A stretch of 64,000 nt of DNA from Oscillospiraceae bacterium (GCA_017547245.1 JAFYQD010000008.1:1-64000); one strand, 5' to 3'; numbered from the stretch's first letter, positions 8,032 through 16,097 are shown. Notes: generated from the letters alone by a model not told the origin. Made by a program: numbers and translations.

Positions 8032-9387
8032 TTAGTAAGCAATGCCCTGAGCCAGCATAGCTTCGGCAACCTTGATGAAGCCTGCAATATTGGCACCGGC
8101 AATCAGGTCGCCTTCCATGCCATACTTGGCGGCTGCATCATAGCTGTTATTATAGATGTTGGTCATGATCTGGTGCAGCTTGGCGTCTACTTCTTCAGAA
8201 GTCCAGCTGTAACGCATGCTGTTCTGGCTCATTTCCAGACCGCTGGTGGCAACGCCGCCGGCGTTAACAGCCTTAGAGGGAGCAACAACAACGTTGTTTT
8301 CCTTCAGGTAGGCAACAGCTTCTGCGGTGGTGGGCATGTTGGCAACTTCGGCGTAGTACTTCAGGCCGTTGGCAACCATGTTCTTGGCATCGTTAATGTC
8401 AACTTCGTTCTGGGTGGCACAAGGCATGCAGATGTCAACCTTCTGTTCCCAGGGACGCTTGCCGGCAAAGAAGGGAACACCAAACTTGTCGGCGTAATCC
8501 TGAACCTTGTTGCGGCCGGAGGAACGCATTTCCAGCATATAGTTGATCTTTTCTTCGGTGTTGATGCCGTCGGCGTCATAAACATAGCCGTCGGGGCCGG
8601 AGATGGTAACAACCTTGCCGCCCAGTTCAGTAACCTTCTTAACGGTACCCCAGGCAACATTGCCGAAACCGGAAACAGCAAAGGTCTTGCCCTTTACTTC
8701 TTCGCCAAAGGTCTTCAGCATTTCTACAACATAGTAAACAGCGCCAAAGCCGGTGGCTTCGGGACGGATCAGGGAGCCGCCGAAGCTGAGGCCCTTACCG
8801 GTCAGAACGCCGGTAAATTCGTTGCGCAGACGCTTGTACTGGCCGAACATATAGCCAACTTCGCGGGCGCCAACGCCAATGTCGCCGGCGGGCACGTCGG
8901 TGTCGGCACCGATGTGCTTGGCCAGTTCGGTCATAAAGCTCTGGCAGAAACGCATGATTTCGCCGTCGCTCTTGCCGCTGGGATCAAAGTCGGCGCCGCC
9001 CTTGCCGCCGCCCATGGGCAGGCTGGTCAGGCTGTTCTTGAAGGTCTGTTCAAAGCCCAGGAACTTCATGATGGAAAGGTTAACGGAGGGATGGAAACGG
9101 ATGCCGCCCTTGTAGGGACCAATGGCGGAGTTGAACTGTACGCGGTAGCCGCGGTTTACCTGTACAACACCGTTGTCATCCACCCAGGATACACGGAAGG
9201 AAATGGTACGTTCGGGTTCAACCATGCGTTCTACAACGCCGGCCTTTACCAGGTCGGGGCGCTGTTCGATAACAGGTTCGATGGATTCCAGAACTTCCTG
9301 CACAGCCTGCAGAAATTCGGGTTCGTTGGGATTCTGCTTTTCAACCTTGGCAAAAACACCTGCCAGGTACTCGTTTTTGAATGCCAT
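8032..9387 (-). CDS. gdhA: NADP-type glutamate dehydrogenase
   Basis: A 451-residue hexameric enzyme that aminates 2-oxoglutarate with ammonia to glutamate. GPYKGGIRFHP near residue 90 and LPMGGGKGGADFDP near 120 contain the substrate-binding and catalytic lysines. DVPAGDIGVGAREVGYM follows, and VSGFGNVAWG near 235 is the nucleotide-binding loop. The C-terminal ending GANIAGFIKVAEAM is typical of the bacterial NADP group of about 450 residues. The start is the ATG behind GGAGG with a 9-base spacer, six codons inside the longest frame. It is monocistronic with a good promoter and terminator. Codon use is of the highly expressed type (GTT/GCT-rich), unlike many neighbours. Confidence 0.95.
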   Translation of the reverse strand: MAFKNEYLAGVFAKVEKQNPNEPEFLQAVQEVLESIEPVIEQRPDLVKAGVVERMVEPERTISFRVSWVDDNGVVQVNRGYRVQFNSAIGPYKGGIRFHPSVNLSIMKFLGFEQTFKNSLTSLPMGGGKGGADFDPSGKSDGEIMRFCQSFMTELAKHIGADTDVPAGDIGVGAREVGYMFGQYKRLRNEFTGVLTGKGLSFGGSLIRPEATGFGAVYYVVEMLKTFGEEVKGKTFAVSGFGNVAWGTVKKVTELGGKVVTISGPDGYVYDADGINTEEKINYMLEMRSSGRNKVQDYADKFGVPFFAGKRPWEQKVDICMPCATQNEVDINDAKNMVANGLKYYAEVANMPTTAEAVAYLKENNVVVAPSKAVNAGGVATSGLEMSQNSMRYSWTSEEVDAKLHQIMTNIYNNSYDAAAKYGMEGDLIAGANIAGFIKVAEAMLAQGIAY

Positions 9388-9427
9388 AAGTATAAACCTC
9401 CACACATTATTTATGAGTGCTGAAAAA

Positions 9428-9456
9428 ATTATATAAAAACCGACAGCCTTTTACAA
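9428..9456 (-). promoter_or_regulatory. promoter of gdhA
   Basis: Minus-strand TTGTAA (9456-9451) and a perfect TATAAT (9433-9428) are 17 bases apart. The remaining stretch to the rnpB promoter is AT-rich and shows no gene. Confidence 0.7.
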
Positions 9457-9629
9457 TAGAAAATATGCAAGTTTTGAGGCCTTAATCCATCTTTTTTTTG
9501 TAAAAATGCGAAAAAAACGCAAAATTATTCCCATTTTTTTAAAATAGTGCAGGAAGAAATGACTAAAATTTCATTTCGACAAACTTTTCACAAGGGTTGG
9601 GAGTGACATTTTTTGCCGCTGTGCGCCGC

Positions 9630-9658
9630 TTGCGGAAAGCGTTTTGGGATGATATACT
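9630..9658 (+). promoter_or_regulatory. promoter of rnpB
   Basis: TTGCGG and TATACT are 17 bases apart. The -10 box ends 7 bases before the first paired base of the RNase P RNA, as expected for transcription starting at the P1 helix. Confidence 0.7.
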
Positions 9659-9664
9659 AACGGT

Positions 9665-10018
9665 GTGACCGGGCCGGACGGCAGCGGGCGGAAGGCCGAA
9701 AGGCTCCGCACGAGGAAAGTCCGGGCTTCGCAGGGCAAGGTAACTGCTAACGGCAGCCGGAGGCGACTCTAGGGATAGTGCAACAGAAAGATACCGCCGG
9801 TTAAATCCGGTAAGGATGGAAAGGCGAGGTAAGAGCTCACCGGCGTCCGGGAGACCGGGCGGCCATGTAAACCCTACCTGAAGCAACACCACAGTGGGAT
9901 CGGGCTTCGGCCCGGCGGTTGCCCGCCGCAATTCCCCAAGGTGGCTCGAGCTGTGGGGCGACCCACAGCCTAGATAGATTGTCGTCCACGACAGAACCCG
10001 GCTTACAGGCCCGGTCAC
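9665..10018 (+). ncRNA. rnpB: RNase P RNA (catalytic subunit of ribonuclease P)
   Basis: The ribozyme that matures tRNA 5' ends. The 5' conserved region with GAGGAAAGTCCGGGC (from about 9711) and the 3' conserved region with ACAGAACCCGGCTTACAG form the universal core. The two ends, GTGACCGGGC (9665-9674) and GCCCGGTCAC (10009-10018), pair perfectly as helix P1. The length of about 354 nucleotides fits bacterial type A. It is followed by an intrinsic terminator. An antisense frame spanning it is a shadow. Confidence 0.97.
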
Positions 10019-10034
10019 CTTAAAAAAAGAGGAT

Positions 10035-10058
10035 GCTCCGCATTGGCGGAGCTTTTTT
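10035..10058 (+). terminator. terminator of rnpB
   Basis: Stem GCTCCGC / GCGGAGC with a four-base loop and TTTTTT. Confidence 0.8.
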
Positions 10059-10080
10059 AGAATGAAAGGGGGATTTGTCC

Positions 10081-10722
10081 ATGAAACCTTTGCTGCAGTT
10101 GGCACTGGATAACCTTTCGCTGCAGGATGGGCTGAACACTCTGCAGGGTGGTGTGGCACAGGCGGTGGATATCATCGAAGCAGGCACCCTGCTGATTTGC
10201 GCCGAAGGGGTGCAGGCGGTGGGACAGCTGCGCAGACTTTTCCCCGAAAAGCCGCTGGTGGCCGATTTTAAGATAGCCGACGCAGGCAGCGTGCTGGGCG
10301 GCCTGATTGCAGGGCAGAAGCCCGATTATATGACGGTAATCTGTGCGGCCGACAACGGCACCAAGGCCGCCGTAAAAAAAGAAGCCGACCGACAGGGCGC
10401 TGTTGTACAGGTGGAGCTGTACGGGCGCTGGCAGATGGATGATGTAAAGGCGTGGAAAGAGCTTGGCATCACCCATGTAATCTATCACCGCAGCCGTGAC
10501 GCAGCCGGAGAATGGGGTCAAACCGACCTTGCCTGTGTAAAGGCGCTGTGCAGTATGGGCATGGATGTGACCGTGACCGGCGGTGTGGGGTATGATGAAC
10601 TGGAGTTGTTTGCGGGGCTTCCCATATTCGCCATCATATGCGGACGCAGCATCCGTGATGCCGCCGACCCCTGCGGCCAGGTGCTGCGGATGAAAGAACG
10701 CATAGACCAATTGTGGGCCTGA
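10081..10722 (+). CDS. 3-keto-L-gulonate-6-phosphate decarboxylase-like protein (OMP decarboxylase superfamily)
   Basis: A 213-residue (beta/alpha)8-barrel enzyme. ALDNLS at the N-terminus, VADFKIADAG near residue 60 (the D-x-K-x-x-D active-site motif), VICAADNGTK near 80, YHRSRDA near 135 and VTGGV plus ICGRSIRDAADP at the C-terminus are typical of UlaD/SgbH. Those enzymes decarboxylate 3-keto-L-gulonate 6-phosphate in ascorbate and gulonate breakdown. The close relative hexulose-phosphate synthase shares most motifs, so activity is not certain. The ATG at 10081 has AAAGGGGG 8 bases upstream; an in-frame TTG six bases earlier is too close to that site. No ascorbate transporter or other ula genes are nearby; it directly follows rnpB. 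Confidence 0.75.
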   Translation: MKPLLQLALDNLSLQDGLNTLQGGVAQAVDIIEAGTLLICAEGVQAVGQLRRLFPEKPLVADFKIADAGSVLGGLIAGQKPDYMTVICAADNGTKAAVKKEADRQGAVVQVELYGRWQMDDVKAWKELGITHVIYHRSRDAAGEWGQTDLACVKALCSMGMDVTVTGGVGYDELELFAGLPIFAIICGRSIRDAADPCGQVLRMKERIDQLWA

Positions 10723-10733
10723 AACAAAAAGCA

Positions 10734-10764
10734 AAACCGGAAGGCATTTGCCTTCCGGTTTTTT
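10734..10764. terminator. bidirectional terminator after the UlaD-like gene
   Basis: A 12-base-pair stem (AAACCGGAAGGC / GCCTTCCGGTTT) with a four-base loop. It is followed by T on the plus strand and by TTTTGCTTTTTG on the minus strand, so it can also end the convergent RNA unit from 11073. Confidence 0.8.
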
Positions 10765-11073
10765 ATATTTAATGTTCAGTTGTTAACGGTTTTCAGTAAA
10801 CTTTCTTTTTACTTAAGTTGTCCGTTTGTTCAGCACCATATATCTCGCTTCCTTAAGCCTGGCACATCACGGTTAACTAACCGCCGGTCCTGCTTGTTTT
10901 GTGCTGCTTTCACCAACTCAAAACGCTGCAGCCATGTAATCAGATGCCACGGTGTAACGCACGGTGCTGTCCTGCGCCACACCGGAGATTATGTTCTGTT
11001 GAGTACATCGGACCCACCGCCTTTCCGTTTTATTAGGGGTGCTTTTTGATCTTCTGCTCTTCTGTTTCTCTGT
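10765..11073 (-). ncRNA. candidate non-coding RNA of unknown class
   Basis: A strong minus-strand promoter at 11108-11080 points into about 310 bases that lack any convincing coding frame and end at the bidirectional terminator 10734-10764. The predicted transcript carries a closing pair AGCACC (from 11043) with GGTGCT (ending 10832), enclosing about 210 nucleotides, and an internal hairpin CGGTTA-GT-TAACCG (10870-10883). I looked for the conserved tmRNA ends, the GGAAGGAAGCAGC apical loop of signal recognition particle RNA and T-box motifs, and found none. A 6S RNA or an undescribed clostridial RNA is possible. A short plus-strand frame over the region has no ribosome-binding site. Confidence 0.4.
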
Positions 11074-11079
11074 GTCTTT

Positions 11080-11108
11080 AGTATAGCGGATTTATATGTG
11101 GTTTTCAA
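11080..11108 (-). promoter_or_regulatory. strong promoter of the unidentified minus-strand RNA
   Basis: TTGAAA (11108-11103) and TATACT (11085-11080) are exactly 17 bases apart on the minus strand. No start codon with a ribosome site follows. Confidence 0.6.
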
Positions 11109-11240
11109 TAGTGATTTTCAACAAATGTTGAAAAAATATATGTGCATTGCACATATCATACCAAAAATGAGAAGAAATTGGTGGTAAAAAGGGCGAGAAA
11201 ACGATGGCAGCAAAAAAATAAAAGTAAAAAGGGGTATTTG

Positions 11241-11269
11241 TTGACTTGATCACGGCCATCATGTAAAAT
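11241..11269 (+). promoter_or_regulatory. promoter of the DUF1292 gene
   Basis: TTGACT and TAAAAT are separated by 17 bases, 70 bases before the start codon. Confidence 0.65.
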
Positions 11270-11338
11270 AAATTTAACAACAATAAGAGGCAAAAATGCG
11301 GCATATGCTTTTTGCCCGGAATTTTGGAGGCACGGTCA

Positions 11339-11644
11339 ATGGCTGACAATATGGATTACGAACGCGATACTATCACCCTGATGGATGAAGAAGGTCAGGA
11401 ACACGAATTTGAAGTGGTTGACACTCTGGAAGACAACGATACCGAATACCTTGGCCTGATTCCCATTTTTGACGATCCCCAGAGCTCGCTGGACGATGAC
11501 GGCGAACTGGTTATCCTGAAGGTGGTCTATGATGCCGAGGCCGACGAAGAATTCCTGGAACCTATCATGGATGACGAGGAATATGAACGCATTGCCGACC
11601 AGTTTATGGATCGTCTGGGAGAATTCTTTGATTTTGAAGAATAA
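11339..11644 (+). CDS. DUF1292 family protein (YrzB-like)
   Basis: A 101-residue, very acidic cytoplasmic protein. The pattern ITLMDEEGQEHEFEVVDTLE, then YLGLIPI, then ELVILKVVYD and a C-terminal LEPIMDDEEYERIADQF is that of DUF1292. The family is widespread in Firmicutes, often next to yrrK/yrzL and alaS, with no established biochemical role. GGAGG lies 8 bases before the ATG at 11339. Here it is a lone gene between two RNA candidates rather than in its usual neighbourhood. Confidence 0.85.
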   Translation: MADNMDYERDTITLMDEEGQEHEFEVVDTLEDNDTEYLGLIPIFDDPQSSLDDDGELVILKVVYDAEADEEFLEPIMDDEEYERIADQFMDRLGEFFDFEE

Positions 11645-11720
11645 GGCCAATTGGTTCTAATTCCTTACCCCTTTGGGTATGATAGTAAAACCACCCCTGC
11701 TGTGTGCGGCAGCATATCTT

Positions 11721-11729
11721 TGTTATAAT
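11721..11729 (+). promoter_or_regulatory. extended -10 promoter of the RNA upstream of tcdA
   Basis: TGTTATAAT is a perfect extended -10 element. The -35 region is poor. Confidence 0.55.
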
Positions 11730-11735
11730 CCAACA

Positions 11736-11921
11736 CTTATTTAATGGGAGCCTGTCTCTCTGTCAACGATCGCAGACCTCCCGGCCCAGCCGGACGAAGG
11801 GAGCGTGAACGCCGGAGGAAGGCACCCTTCCTGTCTCAGACGGGTTTTATCCGGGTATGCACCGGCATGGTGGGGTTTGGCTATAAAAGCAAAGGGTCTG
11901 AGCTGCGGCTCAGACTTTTTT
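11736..11921 (+). ncRNA. candidate structured small RNA upstream of tcdA (6S RNA possible)
   Basis: About 185 nucleotides between an extended -10 promoter and an intrinsic terminator, without a coding frame. Stable hairpins are visible: GGGAG..GTCT with AGAC-CTCCC, CCGGC-CCA-GCCGG, AGGAAGG-CAC-CCTTCCT and the terminator. The size fits 6S RNA. From memory, one of the two 6S genes of Bacillus subtilis lies next to the tcdA homologue yrvM, and this RNA lies directly before tcdA. A clear long closing stem as in classical 6S RNA is not obvious. A cis-acting leader that attenuates tcdA is the alternative, because the terminator ends 28 bases before the tcdA start. No known riboswitch core was recognised. 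Confidence 0.45.
11896..11921 (+). terminator. intrinsic terminator or attenuator before tcdA
   Basis: Perfect 8-base-pair stem GTCTGAGC / GCTCAGAC with a TGCG loop and six T. Confidence 0.8.
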
Positions 11922-11949
11922 GATAATGCAACAAGAAAGGAGCGGCCCT

Positions 11950-12672
11950 ATGTCTGAATGGACCGACCGCACCCGGCTGCTGATTGGGCAGCAGGGAATA
12001 GACCTGTTGAAAAACGCCCGTGCCGCCGTGCTTGGTTTGGGGGGCGTGGGCGGCAATGCCGCCGAGGCGCTTTGCCGTGCCGGTGTGGGTCATCTGCTGC
12101 TGGTGGATAACGACACCGTGGATGAAACCAACCTGAACCGACAGCTGCTGGCCACCCGTGATATGGTGGGACGCAGCAAATGCGAGGCCGCCGTGGCCCG
12201 TCTGCACAGCATCAACCCCGAGGCCGACCTGCAGACCGCACAGCAGTTTTATCTGCCCGAAAATTGTGATTTTCTTTATGATTTCAAGCCCGACATTGTA
12301 ATAGATGCCATCGACACCGTGACCGCCAAGCTGCATCTGGCCCAGGAGTGCCACCGGCGCGGCATTGTGCTGTATGCCAGCATGGGCACCGGCAACCGTC
12401 TGGATCCTTCCCAGCTGCGCTGCGGCGACATCAGCGAAACGGCGGGAACAGGCTGTCCGCTGGCCAGGGTTATCCGTCGGGAGCTGCGCAAACGGAGTGT
12501 ACCCGGTCTGCATGTGGTGTTCTCGCTGGAGCCCCCTATTCAGGGCATCAATGCCAACGATGGGGAACACGGCCGCCACAGCCCCGGCAGCGCACCCTTT
12601 GTGCCACCGGCCGCCGGTCTTCTGCTGGCCAGCGCTGCCGTAAGGGATTATCTGGAGCAAAAACAGAAGTAA
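11950..12672 (+). CDS. tcdA: tRNA threonylcarbamoyladenosine dehydratase
   Basis: A 240-residue E1/ThiF-like enzyme that uses ATP to cyclise t6A at tRNA position 37 to ct6A. The N-terminal R-T-R-LLIG and the Rossmann loop LGLGGVGGNAAEAL (about residues 30-43) bind ATP. The motifs D-x-D-x-V-D-E-T-N-L-N-R-Q near 68, DAIDTVTAK near 118 and the C-terminal SLEPP match YgdL/CsdL/TcdA rather than thiamine or molybdenum cofactor enzymes. The start at 11950 has AAAGGAG 9 bases upstream. It shares an operon with the following pseudouridine synthase (18-base gap), so both act on RNA modification. Confidence 0.9.
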   Translation: MSEWTDRTRLLIGQQGIDLLKNARAAVLGLGGVGGNAAEALCRAGVGHLLLVDNDTVDETNLNRQLLATRDMVGRSKCEAAVARLHSINPEADLQTAQQFYLPENCDFLYDFKPDIVIDAIDTVTAKLHLAQECHRRGIVLYASMGTGNRLDPSQLRCGDISETAGTGCPLARVIRRELRKRSVPGLHVVFSLEPPIQGINANDGEHGRHSPGSAPFVPPAAGLLLASAAVRDYLEQKQK

Positions 12673-12690
12673 CATCAATAAGGAGAACCC

Positions 12691-13575
12691 ATGCGAATCC
12701 TTACCTTTCATATAGAAGCTGCCGACCACGGCATGAAAATTGAACACTTTTTGCGGCGGGAAGGCATTTCCAGCAGGGTGATTGTAAAACTGCGCCATAT
12801 GCCCGTTGATCAGGGCATCCTGCTGAACGGGGAACACGCCCGTACCATCGACCTGCTGAGCGAAGGCGATACGCTGAACATCACCCTGCCGCAGGATCCC
12901 CCCAAGCTCAAGCCTTCCGAAATCAAGGTTCCCATCCTGTACGAGGATGACGATGTGATTGTATACAACAAGCCCTTTGGAATGCCCTGCCACCAGTCAG
13001 GCGGCCACTTTTTTGATACCCTTGCCCATGTGTATGCCGCCCACTGTCTGGAAACAGGGGAGGGCGGACCTTTCCGTCCGGTCAACCGCATCGATAAGGA
13101 CACCACCGGCACAGTGGTGGCGGCAAAAAATCAGGTTTCGGCCGGTTTTTTGTGGAAACAGGTGAAAAAGCGCTATATTGCACTGGTGGAAGGGAACGTG
13201 GAGCTGGACAGCGGCATCATCGACCTGCCCATCATGCCCGAAGAGCCCTATGCCATGCACCGCATTGTTGACCCCGACGGGCAGGATGCCGTTACCGAAT
13301 TCCATGTACTGGAGCGTTTCGGCAGCCACACATTGGTGGAATTTATACTGCATACCGGGCGCACCCACCAGATCAGGGTGCATATGTCCTATAAAGGGCA
13401 TCCCCTGGCGGGAGACGACCTTTACGGCGGCAGACAGGACATCATAACCCGTCAGGCGCTGCATTGCCTGTGGGTGGAGTTTCCGTGCCCTGCCACCAAA
13501 CAGATGCTGCATATCGAGGCACCTGTGCCAGAGGATATGGAAAATGTGATAAAAAACCTGCGAAACAGCACATAA
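12691..13575 (+). CDS. RluA-family pseudouridine synthase
   Basis: A 294-residue enzyme that isomerises uridine in rRNA or tRNA. Residues 1-75 form an S4-like RNA-binding region (GMKIEHFLRREGISSRVIVKL). The catalytic aspartate lies in RIDKDTTG near residue 133, in the usual context HRLDxxTSG but with VNRIDKD. HTGRTHQIRVH near 225 and GHPLAGDDLYGG near 237 are the remaining family motifs. An AAGGAG site precedes the ATG. Which of RluD, RluC or YhcT-type targets it modifies cannot be told. It follows tcdA in the same operon. Confidence 0.92.
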   Translation: MRILTFHIEAADHGMKIEHFLRREGISSRVIVKLRHMPVDQGILLNGEHARTIDLLSEGDTLNITLPQDPPKLKPSEIKVPILYEDDDVIVYNKPFGMPCHQSGGHFFDTLAHVYAAHCLETGEGGPFRPVNRIDKDTTGTVVAAKNQVSAGFLWKQVKKRYIALVEGNVELDSGIIDLPIMPEEPYAMHRIVDPDGQDAVTEFHVLERFGSHTLVEFILHTGRTHQIRVHMSYKGHPLAGDDLYGGRQDIITRQALHCLWVEFPCPATKQMLHIEAPVPEDMENVIKNLRNST

Positions 13576-13619
13576 TTGTATAAAAATTACTCAAAAATGC
13601 ATTTTTTTGCAAACAATCC

Positions 13620-13647
13620 TTGATTTTTCATGAATACTGTGTATAAT
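13620..13647 (+). promoter_or_regulatory. promoter of the first amino-acid ABC operon
   Basis: TTGATT and a perfect TATAAT are 16 bases apart, 55 bases upstream of the binding-protein start codon. Confidence 0.65.
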
Positions 13648-13702
13648 TAAGTTCATCGTCCCGGATAGATAGGGATACATATAATTTGGAGGTTATTAAA
13701 TT

Positions 13703-14440
13703 ATGAAAAAGATTCTTGCTATCGTGCTTGTTCTTATGATGGTTCTGTCTCTGGCAGCCTGCGGCGGTTCTTCCAAGAAGGAAGCTCTGACCATGGCCAC
13801 CAACGCCTACTTCCCCCCCTACGAATACTACGAAAACGACAAGATTGTTGGTATCGACGCTGAAGTTGCTGCCGTTATCGCTGAAAAGCTGGGCATGGAA
13901 CTGGTAATCGAAGACATGGACTTCGGTTCCATCATCGCCGCTGTTCAGACCGGCAAGTGCAGCATGGGCATGGCCGGCATGACCGTTACCGAAGAACGTC
14001 TGGAAAGTGTAAACTTCTCTGACGTATACGCTGTTGGCGTACAGGTTGTTATCGTAAACGAAGGCAGCGACATTGCCTCTCTGGATGACCTGGCCGGCAA
14101 GAAGATCGGCGTTCAGGAAAACACCACCGGCGACATCTACGCCACCGACGATTTCGGCGATGATTTCATCGAACGTTACCCCAAGGGCTCTGACGCTGTT
14201 CTGGCTCTGACCCAGGGCAAGATCGATGCCGTTATCATCGACAACGAACCCGCCAAGAACTTTGTAGCTTCCAACGACGGTCTGGTTATTCTGGATACCG
14301 AATACGCCATTGAAGACTACGCCATCGCCGTTGCCAAGGACAACGAAGACCTGCTGAAGGACATCAACAAGGCTCTGGCCGAACTGACTGCCGACGGCAC
14401 TCTGGACAAGATTGTTGCCAAGTACATCCCCGCTGAATAA
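13703..14440 (+). CDS. amino-acid ABC transporter binding lipoprotein
   Basis: A 245-residue family 3 solute-binding protein anchored on the outer membrane face. The signal peptide ends in the lipobox LAACG (Cys about residue 21). The mature protein shows FPPYEYYENDKIVGIDAEV (ligand-contacting start), VQTGKCSMGMAGMTVTEERLESVNFSD (arginine region contacting the ligand carboxylate) and KIGVQENTTGD of the second lobe. These indicate a polar amino acid such as cystine, glutamine or arginine; specificity is not decided. Codon use is strongly of the highly expressed type. GGAGG precedes the ATG. A U-poor hairpin follows before the permease gene. Confidence 0.92.
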   Translation: MKKILAIVLVLMMVLSLAACGGSSKKEALTMATNAYFPPYEYYENDKIVGIDAEVAAVIAEKLGMELVIEDMDFGSIIAAVQTGKCSMGMAGMTVTEERLESVNFSDVYAVGVQVVIVNEGSDIASLDDLAGKKIGVQENTTGDIYATDDFGDDFIERYPKGSDAVLALTQGKIDAVIIDNEPAKNFVASNDGLVILDTEYAIEDYAIAVAKDNEDLLKDINKALAELTADGTLDKIVAKYIPAE

Positions 14441-14465
14441 GCAAAAGCAAACAACTGATATACCG

Positions 14466-14494
14466 AAAGGGCGACTTTACGAAGGCCGCCCTTT
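14466..14494 (+). terminator. intercistronic hairpin after the binding-protein gene
   Basis: Stem AAAGGGCG / CGCCCTTT with a 13-base loop, followed by only a short T stretch. It probably causes partial termination or protects the 3' end of the binding-protein message. Confidence 0.5.
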
Positions 14495-14545
14495 TGGGCT
14501 GTTTATAACACAAAACAAAAACACTAAGAAAGGGGCGGATATTCA

Positions 14546-15274
14546 ATGATGGAAGTTTGGAATAAACTTGTGGACAAGTTTATCCTCTGCTTTGTTGAAG
14601 ACAACCGCTGGCTTTATATGGTGCGCGGCCTGGGCGTTACCCTTGAGGTAACCGTTCTTTCGCTGGTGCTGGGTATGATTTTGGGTATTGTGATCGCCGC
14701 TGTGCGTTCCTTCCACGACCAGCAGAAAAACCAGCTGAGCGGTGTGGGCGGCACCCTTGTTAAAATTGCCAACTGGTTCTGCAAACTTTACCTTACCGTA
14801 ATACGCGGCACACCCATGATGATCCAGCTGATGATCATGTACTTTGTTATTATGGTCAACACCACCAACAAGCTGATGGTGGCGGTTTTGGCTTTCGGCA
14901 TCAACTCGGGCGCCTATGTGGCCGAAATTGTCCGCGGCGGCATCATGAGCATTGATGGCGGCCAGACCGAGGCTTCCCGTTCGCTGGGCCTCAGCTATCT
15001 GCAGACCATGCAGCTGGTTATCATTCCTCAGGCCATCAAAAATATTCTGCCCTCTTTGGGCAACGAACTGATCACCCTGATGAAGGAAACTTCCATTGTT
15101 ACCGTTATCGGTCTGGGTGACCTGACCAAGGGTGCCACCATCATTCAGGGGCGTACCTTTGAAGCCTTCATGCCGCTGATTGCCGCAGCACTTATTTACC
15201 TGCTGCTGGTTATCTTCCTGTCGTGGCTGATGGAAAAAGTGGAAAGGAGGATGAGGGCCGGTGATCGACGTTAA
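14546..15274 (+). CDS. amino-acid ABC transporter permease
   Basis: A 242-residue inner-membrane protein of the His/Glu/Gln/Arg/opine family (HisM type). Membrane helices lie at about residues 26-50, 78-100, 110-130 and 205-228. The cytoplasmic EAA-like loop [23 protein letters not shown] (about 145-170) contacts the ATPase, and [10 protein letters not shown] near 87 is family-typical. AAAGGGG lies upstream of the first of two adjacent ATG codons. The 3' end overlaps the ATPase gene by 14 bases. Confidence 0.92.
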   Translation: MMEVWNKLVDKFILCFVEDNRWLYMVRGLGVTLEVTVLSLVLGMILGIVIAAVRSFHDQQKNQLSGVGGTLVKIANWFCKLYLTVIRGTPMMIQLMIMYFVIMVNTTNKLMVAVLAFGINSGAYVAEIVRGGIMSIDGGQTEASRSLGLSYLQTMQLVIIPQAIKNILPSLGNELITLMKETSIVTVIGLGDLTKGATIIQGRTFEAFMPLIAAALIYLLLVIFLSWLMEKVERRMRAGDRR

Positions 15275-15986
15275 AAATCTTCACAAGTCTTTTGGCGACC
15301 ACGAGGTACTGTGCGGCATTGACGAACATATCTCCAAGGGCGAAAAGGTGGTTGTAATCGGACCTTCGGGCAGCGGTAAGTCCACCTTCCTGCGCTGCCT
15401 CAACCTGCTGGAAGTTCCCACCGATGGCGACATCGTGTTTGAAGGCACCGTTGTCAACAAGCAGAAGGGCAGCGAGCTCAACCTGATCCGTCAGAAGATG
15501 GGTATGGTGTTCCAGCACTTCAACCTGTTCCCCCATCTTACCGTAAAAGAAAACATTACCCTGGCACCCGTGCAGCTGAAGCTGCAAAGCAAGGAAGAGG
15601 CCGACGCCAACGCCATGCGCCTGCTGGAAAGAATCGGTCTTTCCGAAAAGGCTGACGAGTATCCCAACATGCTTTCGGGCGGCCAGAAACAGCGTATTGC
15701 CATTGTGCGTGCCCTGGCCATGAACCCCAAGGTAATGCTTTTTGACGAACCCACCAGTGCGCTTGACCCCGAAATGGTAGGCGAAGTTCTGGAACTGATG
15801 AAGGAACTGGCCGAAGAAGGCATGACCATGGTGGTTGTTACCCACGAAATGGGCTTTGCCCGTGAAGTGGGCACCCGTGTGCTGTTTATGGACGAAGGCA
15901 AGGTCGTGGAACAGAACACCCCCCACGAGTTCTTTGCCAATCCTCAGCACCCCCGCCTCAAGGATTTCCTTTCCAAGGTTCTTTAA
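15261..15986 (+). CDS. amino-acid ABC transporter ATP-binding protein
   Basis: A 241-residue ATPase of the polar amino-acid uptake group (GlnQ/HisP type). Walker [10 protein letters not shown] is near residue 33, Q-loop [15 protein letters not shown] near 75, signature LSGGQKQR near 136, Walker [14 protein letters not shown] near 156, and the switch histidine is in VVTHEMGFA near 190. Translation starts at GTG behind AAAGGAGG, inside the permease gene, so the two are coupled. It ends the operon at a strong terminator. Confidence 0.95.
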   Translation: MIDVKNLHKSFGDHEVLCGIDEHISKGEKVVVIGPSGSGKSTFLRCLNLLEVPTDGDIVFEGTVVNKQKGSELNLIRQKMGMVFQHFNLFPHLTVKENITLAPVQLKLQSKEEADANAMRLLERIGLSEKADEYPNMLSGGQKQRIAIVRALAMNPKVMLFDEPTSALDPEMVGEVLELMKELAEEGMTMVVVTHEMGFAREVGTRVLFMDEGKVVEQNTPHEFFANPQHPRLKDFLSKVL

Positions 15987-15995
15987 GCAAACCCT

Positions 15996-16033
15996 ACACA
16001 CCGGGCAGAATGGTTTGTCCGGTGTGTTTTTTT
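15996..16033 (+). terminator. terminator of the first amino-acid ABC operon
   Basis: Stem ACACACCGG / CCGGTGTGT followed by T7 overlapping the next promoter. Confidence 0.8.
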
Positions 16034-16061
16034 GACAAAAAGGCCTTGTTGCAGTTATACT
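16032..16061 (+). promoter_or_regulatory. promoter of the leucine-rich-repeat gene
   Basis: A perfect TTGACA and TATACT are separated by 18 bases. Confidence 0.65.
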
Positions 16062-16097
16062 TTATTATGGATGAATATCGGGAAAGGAGGGGCAGCA

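Noticed and set aside
9563..10159. 198-residue minus-strand frame over rnpB
   Set aside because: The RNase P RNA is certain from its paired ends and conserved cores; the frame is incidental.
10780..11049. 89-residue plus-strand frame in the RNA-rich region
   Set aside because: No ribosome-binding site, low-complexity composition, and it lies antisense to the predicted RNA unit.
10734..11108. tmRNA or SRP RNA on the minus strand
   Set aside because: The conserved tmRNA ends and tag frame and the SRP GGAAGGAAGCAGC apical loop are not found.
11736..11921. T-box or known riboswitch before tcdA
   Set aside because: No GGTGGNACCGCG antiterminator motif and no recognisable riboswitch core; the downstream genes are not typical targets.
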